Assembly: GCA_902796005.1 (NCBI GenBank)
Contig: CADBNF010000032.1
Coordinates: forward strand, 62,001-126,000
Origin: an uncultured Lachnospiraceae bacterium
Lineage (GTDB): Bacteria > Bacillota > Clostridia > Lachnospirales > Lachnospiraceae
Direction of reading: 5' to 3'
Length of the DNA stretch: 64,000 nucleotides
The first letter of the stretch is position 1. Each line of letters starts with the position of its first letter. This document shows positions 1-8,001 of the stretch, in pieces. The notes under the pieces were generated by a model, which saw nothing but the letters and a program-made list of their open reading frames with translations, was not told the DNA's origin and did no database searches. The position numbers and the translations under genes are program-made.

Positions 1-506
1 TAAAGAAATGCGGAGACCGGCACCATAACCGTTGAAACCGTCTCCAGAATGCTTGCCACGGAATAGGCCTTCTGGAAATTCCCTTCTGTGATAAGCAGCG
101 GATAAAAGCTTTCATAAGCCACCATATAAATGCTTTCGATGGATCCCAGGAGGAAGCACATCACGGCCATAATAATGAAATTAAACCAGCCGTTGCTGAG
201 CATCACCGCCATCAGACAATAGATTACCGCTGAAAGGAAGTCCAGCATATAAATGGCCTTTTTCCGGGAAAATCTGTCCAGGATAGCGCCGGAAACAATA
301 GGCATGAAAATCTGAGGCAGCGTAAACACCGCTATATAAATGGCATAATACAGCGATGATTGTGTATAATCCAGCACCAGAAGACTCATGGCGAAGCCGG
401 CCAGATAGCTGCCCAGCATGGACACAACACTGCCCCAGGTTATAATCTTGAAATCCCTCGTCCAGAGGGTATTTGTACTCTTTTGGGTTTCTTTCTCCTT
501 GTTCAT
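1..506 (-). CDS. MFS transporter, N-terminal part (cut by window edge)
   Basis: Reading the minus strand from an ATG at 506 gives an open frame of 168 codons running off the window. It starts with a short polar segment (MNKEKETQKS...) followed by hydrophobic helices. The stretch GAILDRFSRKKAIYMLD between helices 2 and 3 is the loop typical of the major facilitator superfamily (D-R-x-x-R-K), so this is an inner-membrane drug or solute exporter of the MFS_3 or macrolide-efflux type. The substrate cannot be told. Only about the first 40 percent is present. It is divergent from the DUF2812 gene. No good Shine-Dalgarno precedes the ATG, so the start is less sure than the identity. Confidence 0.8.
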   Translation of the reverse strand, partial: MNKEKETQKSTNTLWTRDFKIITWGSVVSMLGSYLAGFAMSLLVLDYTQSSLYYAIYIAVFTLPQIFMPIVSGAILDRFSRKKAIYMLDFLSAVIYCLMAVMLSNGWFNFIIMAVMCFLLGSIESIYMVAYESFYPLLITEGNFQKAYSVASILETVSTVMVPVSAFL

Positions 507-515
507 AGCCTGCTT

Positions 516-544
516 ATTGTGGCACAGATGGGAGGGGTTGTCAA
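516..544 (-). promoter_or_regulatory. Possible promoter of the MFS gene
   Basis: On the minus strand TTGACA (539-544) is followed after 17 bases by CACAAT (516-521). A transcript from it would begin only two or three bases before the ATG at 506, which would make the message almost leaderless. The -10 match is 4 of 6, so confidence is low. Confidence 0.35.
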
Positions 545-620
545 CTCAGTCACACCCCAACAAGACAGAATACACAAAAAGCAGAAATAAAGATTGTTGA
601 TTATTCTTTCTACTCTTCTG

Positions 621-649
621 TTGACAGGCTTAATAGAGAAATATATTAT
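621..649 (+). promoter_or_regulatory. Promoter of DUF2812-PadR operon
   Basis: Perfect -35 TTGACA at 621-626, 17-base spacer, -10 TATTAT at 644-649. It lies in an AT-rich stretch 63 bases upstream of the ATG at 712, just before the palindromic operators at 664-691. Confidence 0.7.
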
Positions 650-663
650 AAAGATGTAAATAT

Positions 664-691
664 TATCGAGTATCGATATCAGGTGTCGATA
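664..691. promoter_or_regulatory. Two overlapping palindromic operator sites, probably for PadR
   Basis: TATCGA-GTA-TCGATA at 664-678 is a perfect 6-3-6 inverted repeat. A second, imperfect copy TATCAG-GTG-TCGATA follows at 677-691, with centres 13 bases apart. The pair sits just downstream of the -10 box and before the ribosome binding site, where a bound repressor would block transcription. PadR-family proteins bind such inverted repeats as dimers and often control their own operon; a PadR gene is the second gene here. That this PadR is the binder is inference. Confidence 0.6.
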
Positions 692-711
692 TTCAGAAAG
701 GATACCGGTTT

Positions 712-1407
712 ATGAATAGAAAATACAAGTATGTTCCTTTGTATTTCAACTATACCAGAAGCGATGATTTTGCTGCATTTCTTTCCAACATGGCTAAAAA
801 AGGCTGGAAACTGGTTTCCTTAAGCTCGATTATGAAATTTGAACGAACTGAAGCTGCAGACGAAGTATACGATGTACAGGTGTTTCTGCAAAACGGCGAT
901 CTTGACTATTATCCAAACCAGTATACGGAAGAATTTGCCGATTACTGTCTCGCGGCCGGATGGGAATTGGTTGGTGCATTTGGAAAATGGACCGTTTTCC
1001 GCCAAATAAAGCCTGATGCACTCCCAATCTTCTCAAACACGGAACGCATCCAGGATATCTGCCGTATTGAAAGAAAACAGCATTTAACAACGCTGATAAA
1101 TTATTGTATTCTTTTTGTTTTACACCTTGTCATTGCAGGAATGCAATTACGGCAGTGGCATTTTCCATGGTTCTACGGTCTGGTGGTTTTAGATGGTATT
1201 GTTATCATTTATGATATTGTTTATTTATTATTACTTTCCCACTGGAAAAAAGAAAAAGAACGGGAATTAGTAGAAAAGGGAACTGCTATTTTCGGAAACG
1301 GCAACAGTAAACCAGGTTTTTTATCTCTCACAAGAATCATTTTATTCGTACTGCTGATTACTACAACAATCATTATTTTGATGCAGATTAAGAATAAAAT
1401 ATTATAA
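712..1407 (+). CDS. DUF2812 domain membrane protein
   Basis: The 231-residue protein begins with a DUF2812 domain (about residues 1-110; MNRKYKYVPLYFNYTRSDDF and the KKGWKL segment are typical). Three hydrophobic segments follow at about 127-145, 154-176 and 207-226. A charged KKEKERE stretch separates the last two. DUF2812 proteins are membrane proteins of unknown function nearly always found beside a PadR regulator, as here. They are thought to respond to envelope stress or membrane-active compounds, but that is not shown by the sequence. Codon use is strongly AT-rich compared with genes after 2540. An AGAAAGGAT ribosome binding site precedes the ATG. Confidence 0.8.
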   Translation: MNRKYKYVPLYFNYTRSDDFAAFLSNMAKKGWKLVSLSSIMKFERTEAADEVYDVQVFLQNGDLDYYPNQYTEEFADYCLAAGWELVGAFGKWTVFRQIKPDALPIFSNTERIQDICRIERKQHLTTLINYCILFVLHLVIAGMQLRQWHFPWFYGLVVLDGIVIIYDIVYLLLLSHWKKEKERELVEKGTAIFGNGNSKPGFLSLTRIILFVLLITTTIIILMQIKNKIL

Positions 1408-1436
1408 TCAAAAATTCATAACAGGAATGATTATAG

Positions 1437-1739
1437 ATGGCCAGAGAACAGTTTCAAACGCTTACGGAACCGATGTTTTATATTTTACTCGCCCTGCGGG
1501 AGGAATGCTGCGGGGTGGATATTATGGAGAAGGTTTCTCTTCTCTCCCACGGCCGGGTGCGTATCGGACCCGGAACTCTATATACCATGCTTCAGAAATT
1601 CGAAACAAATAAAGTCATCAGCCAGACTCGGTTTGCCGGACGGCAGAAATGGTATATTGTTACCGATACCGGCAGGAAAATGCTGAAGGAAGAGGTTGAA
1701 AGACTCAGGATTATGCTTCGTGATGCAGGAGAAGAATAA
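1437..1739 (+). CDS. PadR family transcriptional regulator
   Basis: A 100-residue winged-helix protein. The stretch EPMFYILLALREECCGVDIMEKV followed by GPGTLYTMLQKFETNKVI is the PadR DNA-binding signature (recognition helix with GTLYxxL and the wing around RQKWYIVTDTGRKML). It has only the DNA-binding domain with a short C-terminal helix, so it is a subfamily-1-like small PadR. It lies 29 bases after the DUF2812 gene and is probably co-transcribed. In many relatives the regulator precedes DUF2812; here it follows. Probable target: the palindromes at 664-691. The ATG at 1437 is chosen because translation gives the full N-terminal helix; an overlapping frame from 1427 gives no known protein. 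Confidence 0.85.
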   Translation: MAREQFQTLTEPMFYILLALREECCGVDIMEKVSLLSHGRVRIGPGTLYTMLQKFETNKVISQTRFAGRQKWYIVTDTGRKMLKEEVERLRIMLRDAGEE

Positions 1740-1809
1740 TAATGATAGTAAAGCCGGAAAGGTTTTATTATAAAACACTATAATGCTCAACAGAAAGGAG
1801 AAAAATAAT

Positions 1810-2463
1810 ATGACGAAAAAAGCAACAACAATAGTTATTATTATACTTACTCTTCTGGCCATATGTGCATTAATTGGATTTAAAAATCTCAACCCGGCAA
1901 CGGTATTTCTTCATAATGATTCAGATATGAAGATAGAAGAAGTTGAAATAAATACCACTACCGACATCCAGGGAACTTTGATTAATAATGGATATTTTAC
2001 AATTACAATACCGGACAGCTGGACATACAGTGACTGGCGTGATGATATGACAAATCCGAAAAAGAACCTGGAAATAGCAGATGAAAATAAGGATGCTTAT
2101 TTATCAGAGTATCATGGTGCCCGTGCAGCCAGAGATGGAGTTCGTGATTATCTTAATTCCAACACGAGAAATCCTGCTATGGTATCTTTCAATTTCCGTC
2201 CGTCAAACATACGCAACGTCAATACACTTCGAAGAGAACTTCAGCCCTGCGAAGATGTCAGCATCTCAGTCAACGGGCGGGTCTGGACAGGCTTTCATGG
2301 CTTGGATAAAATCAATGCTTACAGGTGTTGTCTGGAATCTGCAGATGAAGATGGTTGGATCTTAGAAGTATCCATAAGTAAGGAAAGAAGCCAGACATTC
2401 TCGCTGGAAGATGAGGGCTTGCTGATCATGCTTTCCAGTATGCATCACATATCGCCCGATTAA
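1810..2463 (+). CDS. Membrane-anchored protein of unknown function
   Basis: A 217-residue protein I do not recognise. Residues 7-24 form one hydrophobic helix that would act as an uncleaved signal anchor, leaving about 190 residues outside the cell. The outer part carries a YFTITIPDSWTYSD motif like the start of many extracytoplasmic domains that resemble PsbP or lipoprotein folds. The start at 1810 is chosen over an in-frame ATG at 1783 because AGAAAGGAG at 1792-1800 sits nine bases before it. It follows PadR by 70 bases, shares its AT-rich composition and probably belongs to the same module. Confidence 0.6.
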   Translation: MTKKATTIVIIILTLLAICALIGFKNLNPATVFLHNDSDMKIEEVEINTTTDIQGTLINNGYFTITIPDSWTYSDWRDDMTNPKKNLEIADENKDAYLSEYHGARAARDGVRDYLNSNTRNPAMVSFNFRPSNIRNVNTLRRELQPCEDVSISVNGRVWTGFHGLDKINAYRCCLESADEDGWILEVSISKERSQTFSLEDEGLLIMLSSMHHISPD

Positions 2464-2469
2464 CAGAAG

Positions 2470-2540
2470 GTGACAGAGGGACGGTTCTTTTGTCATCTTT
2501 CTGAACCAGAAAGATGACAAAAGAACCGTCCCTCTGTCAC
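2470..2540. repeat. Perfect 34-bp inverted repeat (REP-like element)
   Basis: Arms 2470-2503 and 2507-2540 are exactly complementary over 34 bases with a three-base loop (AAC). The arm begins GTGACAGAGGGACGGTTCTT. The element fills the gap between two convergent stop codons (2463 and 2543) and would form a very stable hairpin on either strand, so it may end transcription both ways although it has no U tract. Words such as GGGACGGTTCTTTTGTC recur as dispersed palindromic repeats in Firmicutes and are suspected to be moved by Y1 (RAYT) transposases; that link is from memory and not shown here. Confidence 0.8.
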
Positions 2541-2542
2541 AA

Positions 2543-3352
2543 TTATATTCTCACAGATACAATATAGTCTGTATTTTCCGGTGCTTTAATGCCAGGTTCG
2601 GCTTCGAGGACTTCCGCCTGAAGGCCGGCTTCTTCCGCGCCGGAAACGAAATGACACAGCGCGATACCGACGTCGATCCTTTGCAGGTCGCCGGCTGCAT
2701 CACTCACATAACCTTTGTCCTTCTTTTCATAGAAATGGTACATGCCGTCTTTGCGGACAATACGCCAGGGCTGTTTGTTGACGGCTGAGGGTGCCCATCG
2801 TACCATTTCCAGGAGGTCATATACAGGGTCGTCTTCAGAAACCTGCAGCGGATTGCCGAAGGAATCTTCGAAAAAGAGGTCTTCCATGGACATACGGCTG
2901 TCAGCTTTGACGCCTTTGCGCATCAGACTTTCTCTTATGGCTTTCTTCTTGGCCGGATACCCCAGAGGTGTCATGCAGGGCATACGGAAACCCTCGGAAA
3001 GGCCGCAGGCCTGTTCAAAGTCTTTTCGGTTCATGGTTCCGCCGATCCAGACGGTACCTATTCCCATTGACCAGGCGTAAAGCACCAGCTTCTCAAAGGA
3101 ATACCCAAAGGCTTCATCCGCTTTGGGAACCTTTGGAACGATTCCTGCAGCATAGAGCTTCTCTCCCACCAGTACCGGACTGGAGAGATTATGTTCCTTT
3201 GCATCCAGAAGGACAAAGGATACAGGTACGCCGAAGGGGTTGGGAATCTCCCGGATATAAGCTTCTATCTTCTCCCTGTCTTCAGCCGTCAGTTCTCGGC
3301 CATCGTAGGTACGGACACTCTTTCTGGTTAAGATTAAATCCTTTAAAGACAT
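2543..3352 (-). CDS. Nitroreductase family protein
   Basis: A 269-residue FMN-dependent oxidoreductase of the nitroreductase fold, probably the putative TM nitroreductase subgroup (double-length chain). The N-terminal LTRKSVRTYDGRELT holds the arginine that contacts the FMN phosphate, and WAPSAVNKQPWRI near residue 190 is the conserved cofactor-binding segment. GIGTVWIGGT is the usual mid-domain strand. Substrate unknown; such proteins reduce nitro, quinone or enone groups with NAD(P)H. It starts 38 bases after the glycyl radical enzyme on the same strand and could be co-transcribed with it. GCAGGAGAGAACGAAA supplies a good ribosome binding site. Confidence 0.8.
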   Translation of the reverse strand: MSLKDLILTRKSVRTYDGRELTAEDREKIEAYIREIPNPFGVPVSFVLLDAKEHNLSSPVLVGEKLYAAGIVPKVPKADEAFGYSFEKLVLYAWSMGIGTVWIGGTMNRKDFEQACGLSEGFRMPCMTPLGYPAKKKAIRESLMRKGVKADSRMSMEDLFFEDSFGNPLQVSEDDPVYDLLEMVRWAPSAVNKQPWRIVRKDGMYHFYEKKDKGYVSDAAGDLQRIDVGIALCHFVSGAEEAGLQAEVLEAEPGIKAPENTDYIVSVRI

Positions 3353-3390
3353 TTTCGTTCTCTCCTGCAGCTTAAATACCGTTTCTGTTA

Positions 3391-5844
3391 TTAAATCATA
3401 TTCTCCGTCCGGCTGATGAGGTCTTCCTGCTGATCGTGGGTCAGTTCCACAAAATAAGCGGAATAGCCGGCGATGCGCACCACAAGGTTTTTGTACCCGT
3501 CCGGATCATCCTGGGCTGCCCTTAAGGTCTCCGTGGAAACAATGTTGTACTGGGTCTCCATGCCGCCGGCTGCCATATAGGCCTTCGTCATATCCCGCAG
3601 CTTGGCCAGGCCGTCCTCCCTTGCCACTGCTGACGGGTGTATACGGATATTCAGCGCAATGCCGTCCATAAAGCGGCTGTGGTCGTAACAGCAGGAACTT
3701 TCCAGAACCGCGGTCGGACCATTCTTATCTCTGCCCTGAGCCGGGCTTGTGGCATCGGCAATCGGCTCTCCTGTCCTTCTGCCGTCGGGGGTGGCAAAGG
3801 TATCGTATCCCTGGGCGATATGGTCGGAAGCACCATAGAGGCCGGCCTTGAACTTCGTATACAGGTTGCCGGAGCACTGTTCGCAGGTCCAGTAGTAGGT
3901 ATCGATGGCGTATTTCATGAACCGGTCGGCATAGGGGTCGTTGTTGCCGAAATGGGGAACGTCCCTTAAGATCTGCTGCCGCAGCTCCTCATACCCCTCC
4001 CAGTTGGCCATGTAGGCGTCGTACAGCTGCCTTGTGGTAATCAGCTTTTTGTCAAAGCACATATATTCGATGGTGGACAGACAGTCGGCAATGGTGGCAA
4101 AGCCGGTGCCGGTACCGCCGTGGGAATTGTACTTCGCGCCGCCCCAGGCACAGTCCAGGCCGGACTCCATGCAGCCGTCCACGGAAATGGAAATCGCCGG
4201 AACCGTCACATAGAATTCGGACAGGTATTCACCCCAGTTGTTGATGGTGACCGAGGCCTTCAGGAAATACAGGGAAAGCTTCTTCCAGGCTTCCTTCACC
4301 TCCTCAATATCCTTCATGTCATACAGATAACCGGTGTGAATGCTGCACTGCTCACCGTTGAAGGGATTTTTGCCGTCGTTCATGGCCGTTACGAAAATGG
4401 CACTGTATAAGAGGGAGCAATAGGGCGGGGTGATGCCGGAGGGACAGGGATAATCGTTGCCGGAGCCGGTGATTTCCTGGCAGCCGATGACAGCATAATC
4501 CCGGGCATCCTCCAGGGTGAAGTTAAGCTCCTTCATCAGTCCGGGGACAATCACCTCGTCATTCTGGATCAGCGGCAGTCCGCCCACGATGGTCGCCGCG
4601 GAAAGCGCCGCATCCCAGAGTTCATCCTCCGTATCCGCATTCACCCGTAAGGAAATGGTCGGATCATGCAGGGAAAGCCTTGCCAGGGTTTCCAGTACCA
4701 TGTAGGTGACGGGATTGGACGCATACAAACCCGTGTGCGGGTCGACGCCGCCGATGGTGGTATGCTGGTAGGTATTGCCCACGCCGACGGTCTTCATGAC
4801 ATTGACCGGCTGTACAGAATAAAAAGCATTGGTTTTCAGGAAGAAAATATCCGTAAGCTCCTGGGCAAATTCTTCCGTAATTCTTCCCTCTTTTAAATCC
4901 CTTTCCAGATAGGGCCAGGTATACTGGTCAAAACGGCCGAAGGAAATACAGGGCGTATTGGATTCCAGCAGAATGAGTTCTTTGTAGAGAATGGTCAGCT
5001 GCAGGGCCTGCCAGTAGGTCTTCGCAGGATTTTCCGCAATCCAGGCCAGGTTTTCCGCCATGGTGACAAGCTCTGCTTTCCGTTTCTCATCGGTACACGC
5101 TTCCGCTTTTTCGGAAGCCGCTTCTGCATATCTCTTAATCAGGATCATTGCCGCTTCACAGGTATCCACCACAGCCGTGTAGAAAAGATATTTGCGCATA
5201 TCGTGGCCCATGATGTCGTTCCTGTGGGCATCCACGAAGGCCTTGGCCTGGTCCCTGATGGCTTTAAAGCCCCTGGAGAGAATCTTCCGGTAGCCGGGGG
5301 TTAAGTGCCCGGCCTGGTACATCATGATGGGCTGGTGGATGCTCTTGTTGGCGGATACATCCATGCGGCAGAATTCCTCGTAGCCTTCCGGATACCAGGC
5401 ATTGGCCACGTCGGTGATCTTCCTTCCCTGCCACCAGGCGTCGATTTCCTTTAAGGTTTCCACATCCTCCTTCGCTACAACAATCGGAATATCCGCATCC
5501 TCCGGATTGTGGTAATACCCGTCTTCCTTCAGCTCATATCTCCCCGCGGCGATTTCTCCTAAAATCCAGCCGCCGCCGGACCATTCGGGGTAGACCAGGT
5601 TCGCGCAGAAGCCGGCTGCCTGGTTTGCGCAGATAAGCTCGTCGTCCTCCACCAGGGCGGTATGGTTTTCACAGATGTATCTGAGCGCCCTGGACCTGGC
5701 AATGACCGGGACCATGTGCTCATGCTTTTTGTAGAAATCCGTTATGTTCACGGCCCGTTCCGTATCGATGCGGATTACCCGATCCCTGATCCGGGTATGA
5801 AAACGTTCTGTTCTTTCGGTTACTTCTCTCCACTGTCGCATCAT
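3391..5844 (-). CDS. Glycyl radical enzyme of the pyruvate formate-lyase superfamily, substrate unknown
   Basis: An 817-residue glycyl radical enzyme. The radical site is Gly793 in VRIAGYSAYFVEL, 24 residues from the end. The catalytic cysteine is Cys455 in VIGCQEITGSGND, giving a C-x-E motif with Glu457. True pyruvate formate-lyases have two adjacent cysteines there, whereas C-x-E is found in eliminating members (glycerol, diol, choline, hydroxyproline and isethionate enzymes), so a dehydratase or lyase reaction is more likely than formate production. The acidic N-terminal region and the SGGGWILGE segment do not let me name a characterised subclass. It needs a radical SAM activase, and none lies in this window. 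It follows the beta-helix gene by 64 bases. AAGGAGGAACA precedes the ATG. Confidence 0.85.
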   Translation of the reverse strand: MMRQWREVTERTERFHTRIRDRVIRIDTERAVNITDFYKKHEHMVPVIARSRALRYICENHTALVEDDELICANQAAGFCANLVYPEWSGGGWILGEIAAGRYELKEDGYYHNPEDADIPIVVAKEDVETLKEIDAWWQGRKITDVANAWYPEGYEEFCRMDVSANKSIHQPIMMYQAGHLTPGYRKILSRGFKAIRDQAKAFVDAHRNDIMGHDMRKYLFYTAVVDTCEAAMILIKRYAEAASEKAEACTDEKRKAELVTMAENLAWIAENPAKTYWQALQLTILYKELILLESNTPCISFGRFDQYTWPYLERDLKEGRITEEFAQELTDIFFLKTNAFYSVQPVNVMKTVGVGNTYQHTTIGGVDPHTGLYASNPVTYMVLETLARLSLHDPTISLRVNADTEDELWDAALSAATIVGGLPLIQNDEVIVPGLMKELNFTLEDARDYAVIGCQEITGSGNDYPCPSGITPPYCSLLYSAIFVTAMNDGKNPFNGEQCSIHTGYLYDMKDIEEVKEAWKKLSLYFLKASVTINNWGEYLSEFYVTVPAISISVDGCMESGLDCAWGGAKYNSHGGTGTGFATIADCLSTIEYMCFDKKLITTRQLYDAYMANWEGYEELRQQILRDVPHFGNNDPYADRFMKYAIDTYYWTCEQCSGNLYTKFKAGLYGASDHIAQGYDTFATPDGRRTGEPIADATSPAQGRDKNGPTAVLESSCCYDHSRFMDGIALNIRIHPSAVAREDGLAKLRDMTKAYMAAGGMETQYNIVSTETLRAAQDDPDGYKNLVVRIAGYSAYFVELTHDQQEDLISRTENMI

Positions 5845-5908
5845 TGTTCCTCCTTGAAATGTTTTTTTGATTACAAAAATATTGCAAACGTGTTAAATAG
5901 CTTCCGAT

Positions 5909-7945
5909 TTACAGGACGGCTTTACGAAAATGAAATATTTCCGTAAAAGGTCCCGCCGGAAAGCTTCCGCGGCGAATCCGGTTATTATAATCCCGGTCAA
6001 AGACAATGGGGGTTCCGTCCGGGTTCTCGTACCGCTGCTCCGGCTCAAAGGCCATGCCTAAAAGCTCTGTGGAAAGCAGCCGGGCGTTGCAGGGCAGGTG
6101 GTCCATAAGGTCCGTTTCCAGAATCCATTCTCCGTCCTCTTCGTTTAGGGAAAGGCGGACAGGCGCTTCACAGACGGTACTCTTCTCTTCCTTTTCATAG
6201 GGCCTTGCACCGTTAAAGTATACGTTTCCGCCGATCCAGACCGGCAGGTGATCGTAATATTTGTTGGTGTTCCCGGCGGCGCCCATGCCCACATAACCCT
6301 CAAACTGCTTATCCCATTCGCCAAAGGTGGGGAAGCCGTCATAAACGCAGGTGCCGGCCACCGTATTGAAATCGTCCCACTGGTGTCCGGAAGGCTGCGC
6401 GCCTGTGCGCCTGCTGTAGTCCGCGTAAAGCTGGTCAATCTGCGGCTGGATAAAGATATTGTTGTAAATCCGGCAGTCGCCGTGAAGAATGGTCATAAAG
6501 CCCTCCACGCAGGTACCGTGGGGCGTGTGGTAAGGAGTATACCGGACAGAGGGCAGCCCCACCGCGCCGTTGTTGGTTCCCGTACCCACCCCGACGATGG
6601 TGCCGGCCACCAGGTTGTGTACCAGGGCCACACCCTGGGTTTCAAGCTTCAGGGCCCGCATGGAAAGAAGAATATTGTTGTCTATCAAAGTCGGACCGTG
6701 GGAAACCTCCACGAAGATATCCTCACCGATACCGATGGCCGCTCCGGCCAGCTCTTCGTCGGTCAGGCCGGGCAGATGGGTGAGGTGGCAGTTATCGTGG
6801 AGCAGGTTACCGGTCACCCGGGTGCCTTGGGCCTGCCAGTCCAGCCACATGCCCCTGGTGCAGTGATGGATATGGTTGTTCCGGAAGGTTACGTCGATGG
6901 CGGCATGCATCTTGATGCCGCCGATTTCCGCGCCGCCGATGTTCTTCTTATGGTTGATATGGTGAATATGGTTCTCTTCTATCAGAGAAAATACGCCGCC
7001 CAGGTGGCCGACGATACCTGTCTGGCCGCAGTCATGGATGTGGCAGCGGCGGATGACGTGGGAACCGATATGCTCTTTGTCCCAGCCCTCGGCAGCAGCC
7101 CGGCAGATGGCGTCCCTTTCATTCTGGGTACCGTCCTTGTATTTCCATTTCAGCCACTTGTTGTCGTTGGCCGGCTGGAGATATTTGCCTAAAGAGATGC
7201 CGGAGCATTTGGATTCATAGATTTCACAGTCTTCGATTATCCAGCCTTTTGCCCAGTGTGGGCCGATCATGCCGTCCTGATAGGCAGTGGGCGGGGCCCA
7301 CTGGGTCGCGGCTTCCCGGACGGTAAAGCCGGAAAGGGTGATATAATCAATGCCGTTTTCCTCCGGCATGAAGCAGTTCTGCCTTACGGAGATTTCCACG
7401 TCCTCCGTATTCGGGTCAAGCCCCTGAAAATTCGCAGTGATAACAGTCCTGCCCTCTTCCTGCCTGGCAAACCAGGTATAGAGGGAGAAATCCGGCTCCA
7501 GGGATTTTTCCAGCCGGACCGGGTTCAGTACCTTTTCAGGAGATTCGGCTTCATACATGGATTTATGGTTCAGATAGACCTCACCCCTGTGGGCAAAGCC
7601 GGGCAGCAGCCAGTCACCGGAAAGCTTTTCTGCAAAGGGATTGTTTCCGCAGAACAGGGCATTGTCCACACAGAGTCTCCACACCGTACTGCCGATGTTT
7701 TCCCAGTCCTTTGCCTCTGCCGCGCCGGTAATAACCGCAGCCAGGGGCTCAAGGGAACGGTAAATTATCCGCGCATCCGCCCTGCCGGCATGCCTGGGTT
7801 TGACCTGCTCCCGGTAAATGCCGGGAAGAACCAGGATTTCATCCCCGGGAAGGGCAATGTCCGCTGCCTGCTGAATCCTGCGGAAGGGATACTGTTTCGA
7901 ACCGTCGCCGAAGGTAGGTGAAGAAGCATCTACATAATAAATCAT
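5909..7945 (-). CDS. Right-handed parallel beta-helix protein, possible cytoplasmic polysaccharide lyase or epimerase
   Basis: A 678-residue protein. It opens with IYYVDASSPTFGDGSKQYPF and IQQAADIALPGDEILVLPGIY, the DUF1565/pectate-lyase-like start of right-handed beta-helices. The middle (about 240-480) has repeated turns such as GSHVIRRCHIHDCGQTGI and FSLIEENHIHHI, typical PbH1 repeats. No signal peptide is visible, so it acts in the cytoplasm on imported fragments. Two ATGs compete: 7951 and 7945. The second is preferred because AAAGGAG lies seven bases before it but only one base before the first. It is the first gene of a probable operon with the glycyl radical enzyme. Lyase, hydrolase or epimerase activity cannot be told apart by eye. 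Confidence 0.75.
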   Translation of the reverse strand: MIYYVDASSPTFGDGSKQYPFRRIQQAADIALPGDEILVLPGIYREQVKPRHAGRADARIIYRSLEPLAAVITGAAEAKDWENIGSTVWRLCVDNALFCGNNPFAEKLSGDWLLPGFAHRGEVYLNHKSMYEAESPEKVLNPVRLEKSLEPDFSLYTWFARQEEGRTVITANFQGLDPNTEDVEISVRQNCFMPEENGIDYITLSGFTVREAATQWAPPTAYQDGMIGPHWAKGWIIEDCEIYESKCSGISLGKYLQPANDNKWLKWKYKDGTQNERDAICRAAAEGWDKEHIGSHVIRRCHIHDCGQTGIVGHLGGVFSLIEENHIHHINHKKNIGGAEIGGIKMHAAIDVTFRNNHIHHCTRGMWLDWQAQGTRVTGNLLHDNCHLTHLPGLTDEELAGAAIGIGEDIFVEVSHGPTLIDNNILLSMRALKLETQGVALVHNLVAGTIVGVGTGTNNGAVGLPSVRYTPYHTPHGTCVEGFMTILHGDCRIYNNIFIQPQIDQLYADYSRRTGAQPSGHQWDDFNTVAGTCVYDGFPTFGEWDKQFEGYVGMGAAGNTNKYYDHLPVWIGGNVYFNGARPYEKEEKSTVCEAPVRLSLNEEDGEWILETDLMDHLPCNARLLSTELLGMAFEPEQRYENPDGTPIVFDRDYNNRIRRGSFPAGPFTEIFHFRKAVL

Positions 7946-7971
7946 GGCCATTCTCCTTTCTTTTCAGCTAT

Positions 7972-8000
7972 ATTATAAACGCTTGCCTTTGCGCTGTACA
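7972..8000 (-). promoter_or_regulatory. Promoter of beta-helix/glycyl radical operon with LacI/CcpA-like site
   Basis: On the minus strand TGTACA (7995-8000), 17-base spacer, then TATAAT (7972-7977). The spacer and -10 overlap AGGCAAGCGTTTATAA (7973-7988), which matches the catabolite-responsive element consensus WTGNNARCGNWWWCAW at all but two fixed positions. It would let CcpA or a LacI-family sugar repressor shut the operon off, as expected for a catabolic function. The promoter is well supported; the operator is a candidate. Confidence 0.6.
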
Positions 8001-8001
8001 G

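Noticed and set aside
1427..1612. Short alternative frame overlapping the PadR start
   Set aside because: No homology and no ribosome binding site of its own; the overlapping frame encodes a clear winged-helix PadR.
6248..7192. A 314-codon plus-strand open frame opposite the beta-helix gene
   Set aside because: Low-complexity Gly/Val/His-rich product; the minus strand has PbH1 repeats and a good ribosome binding site.
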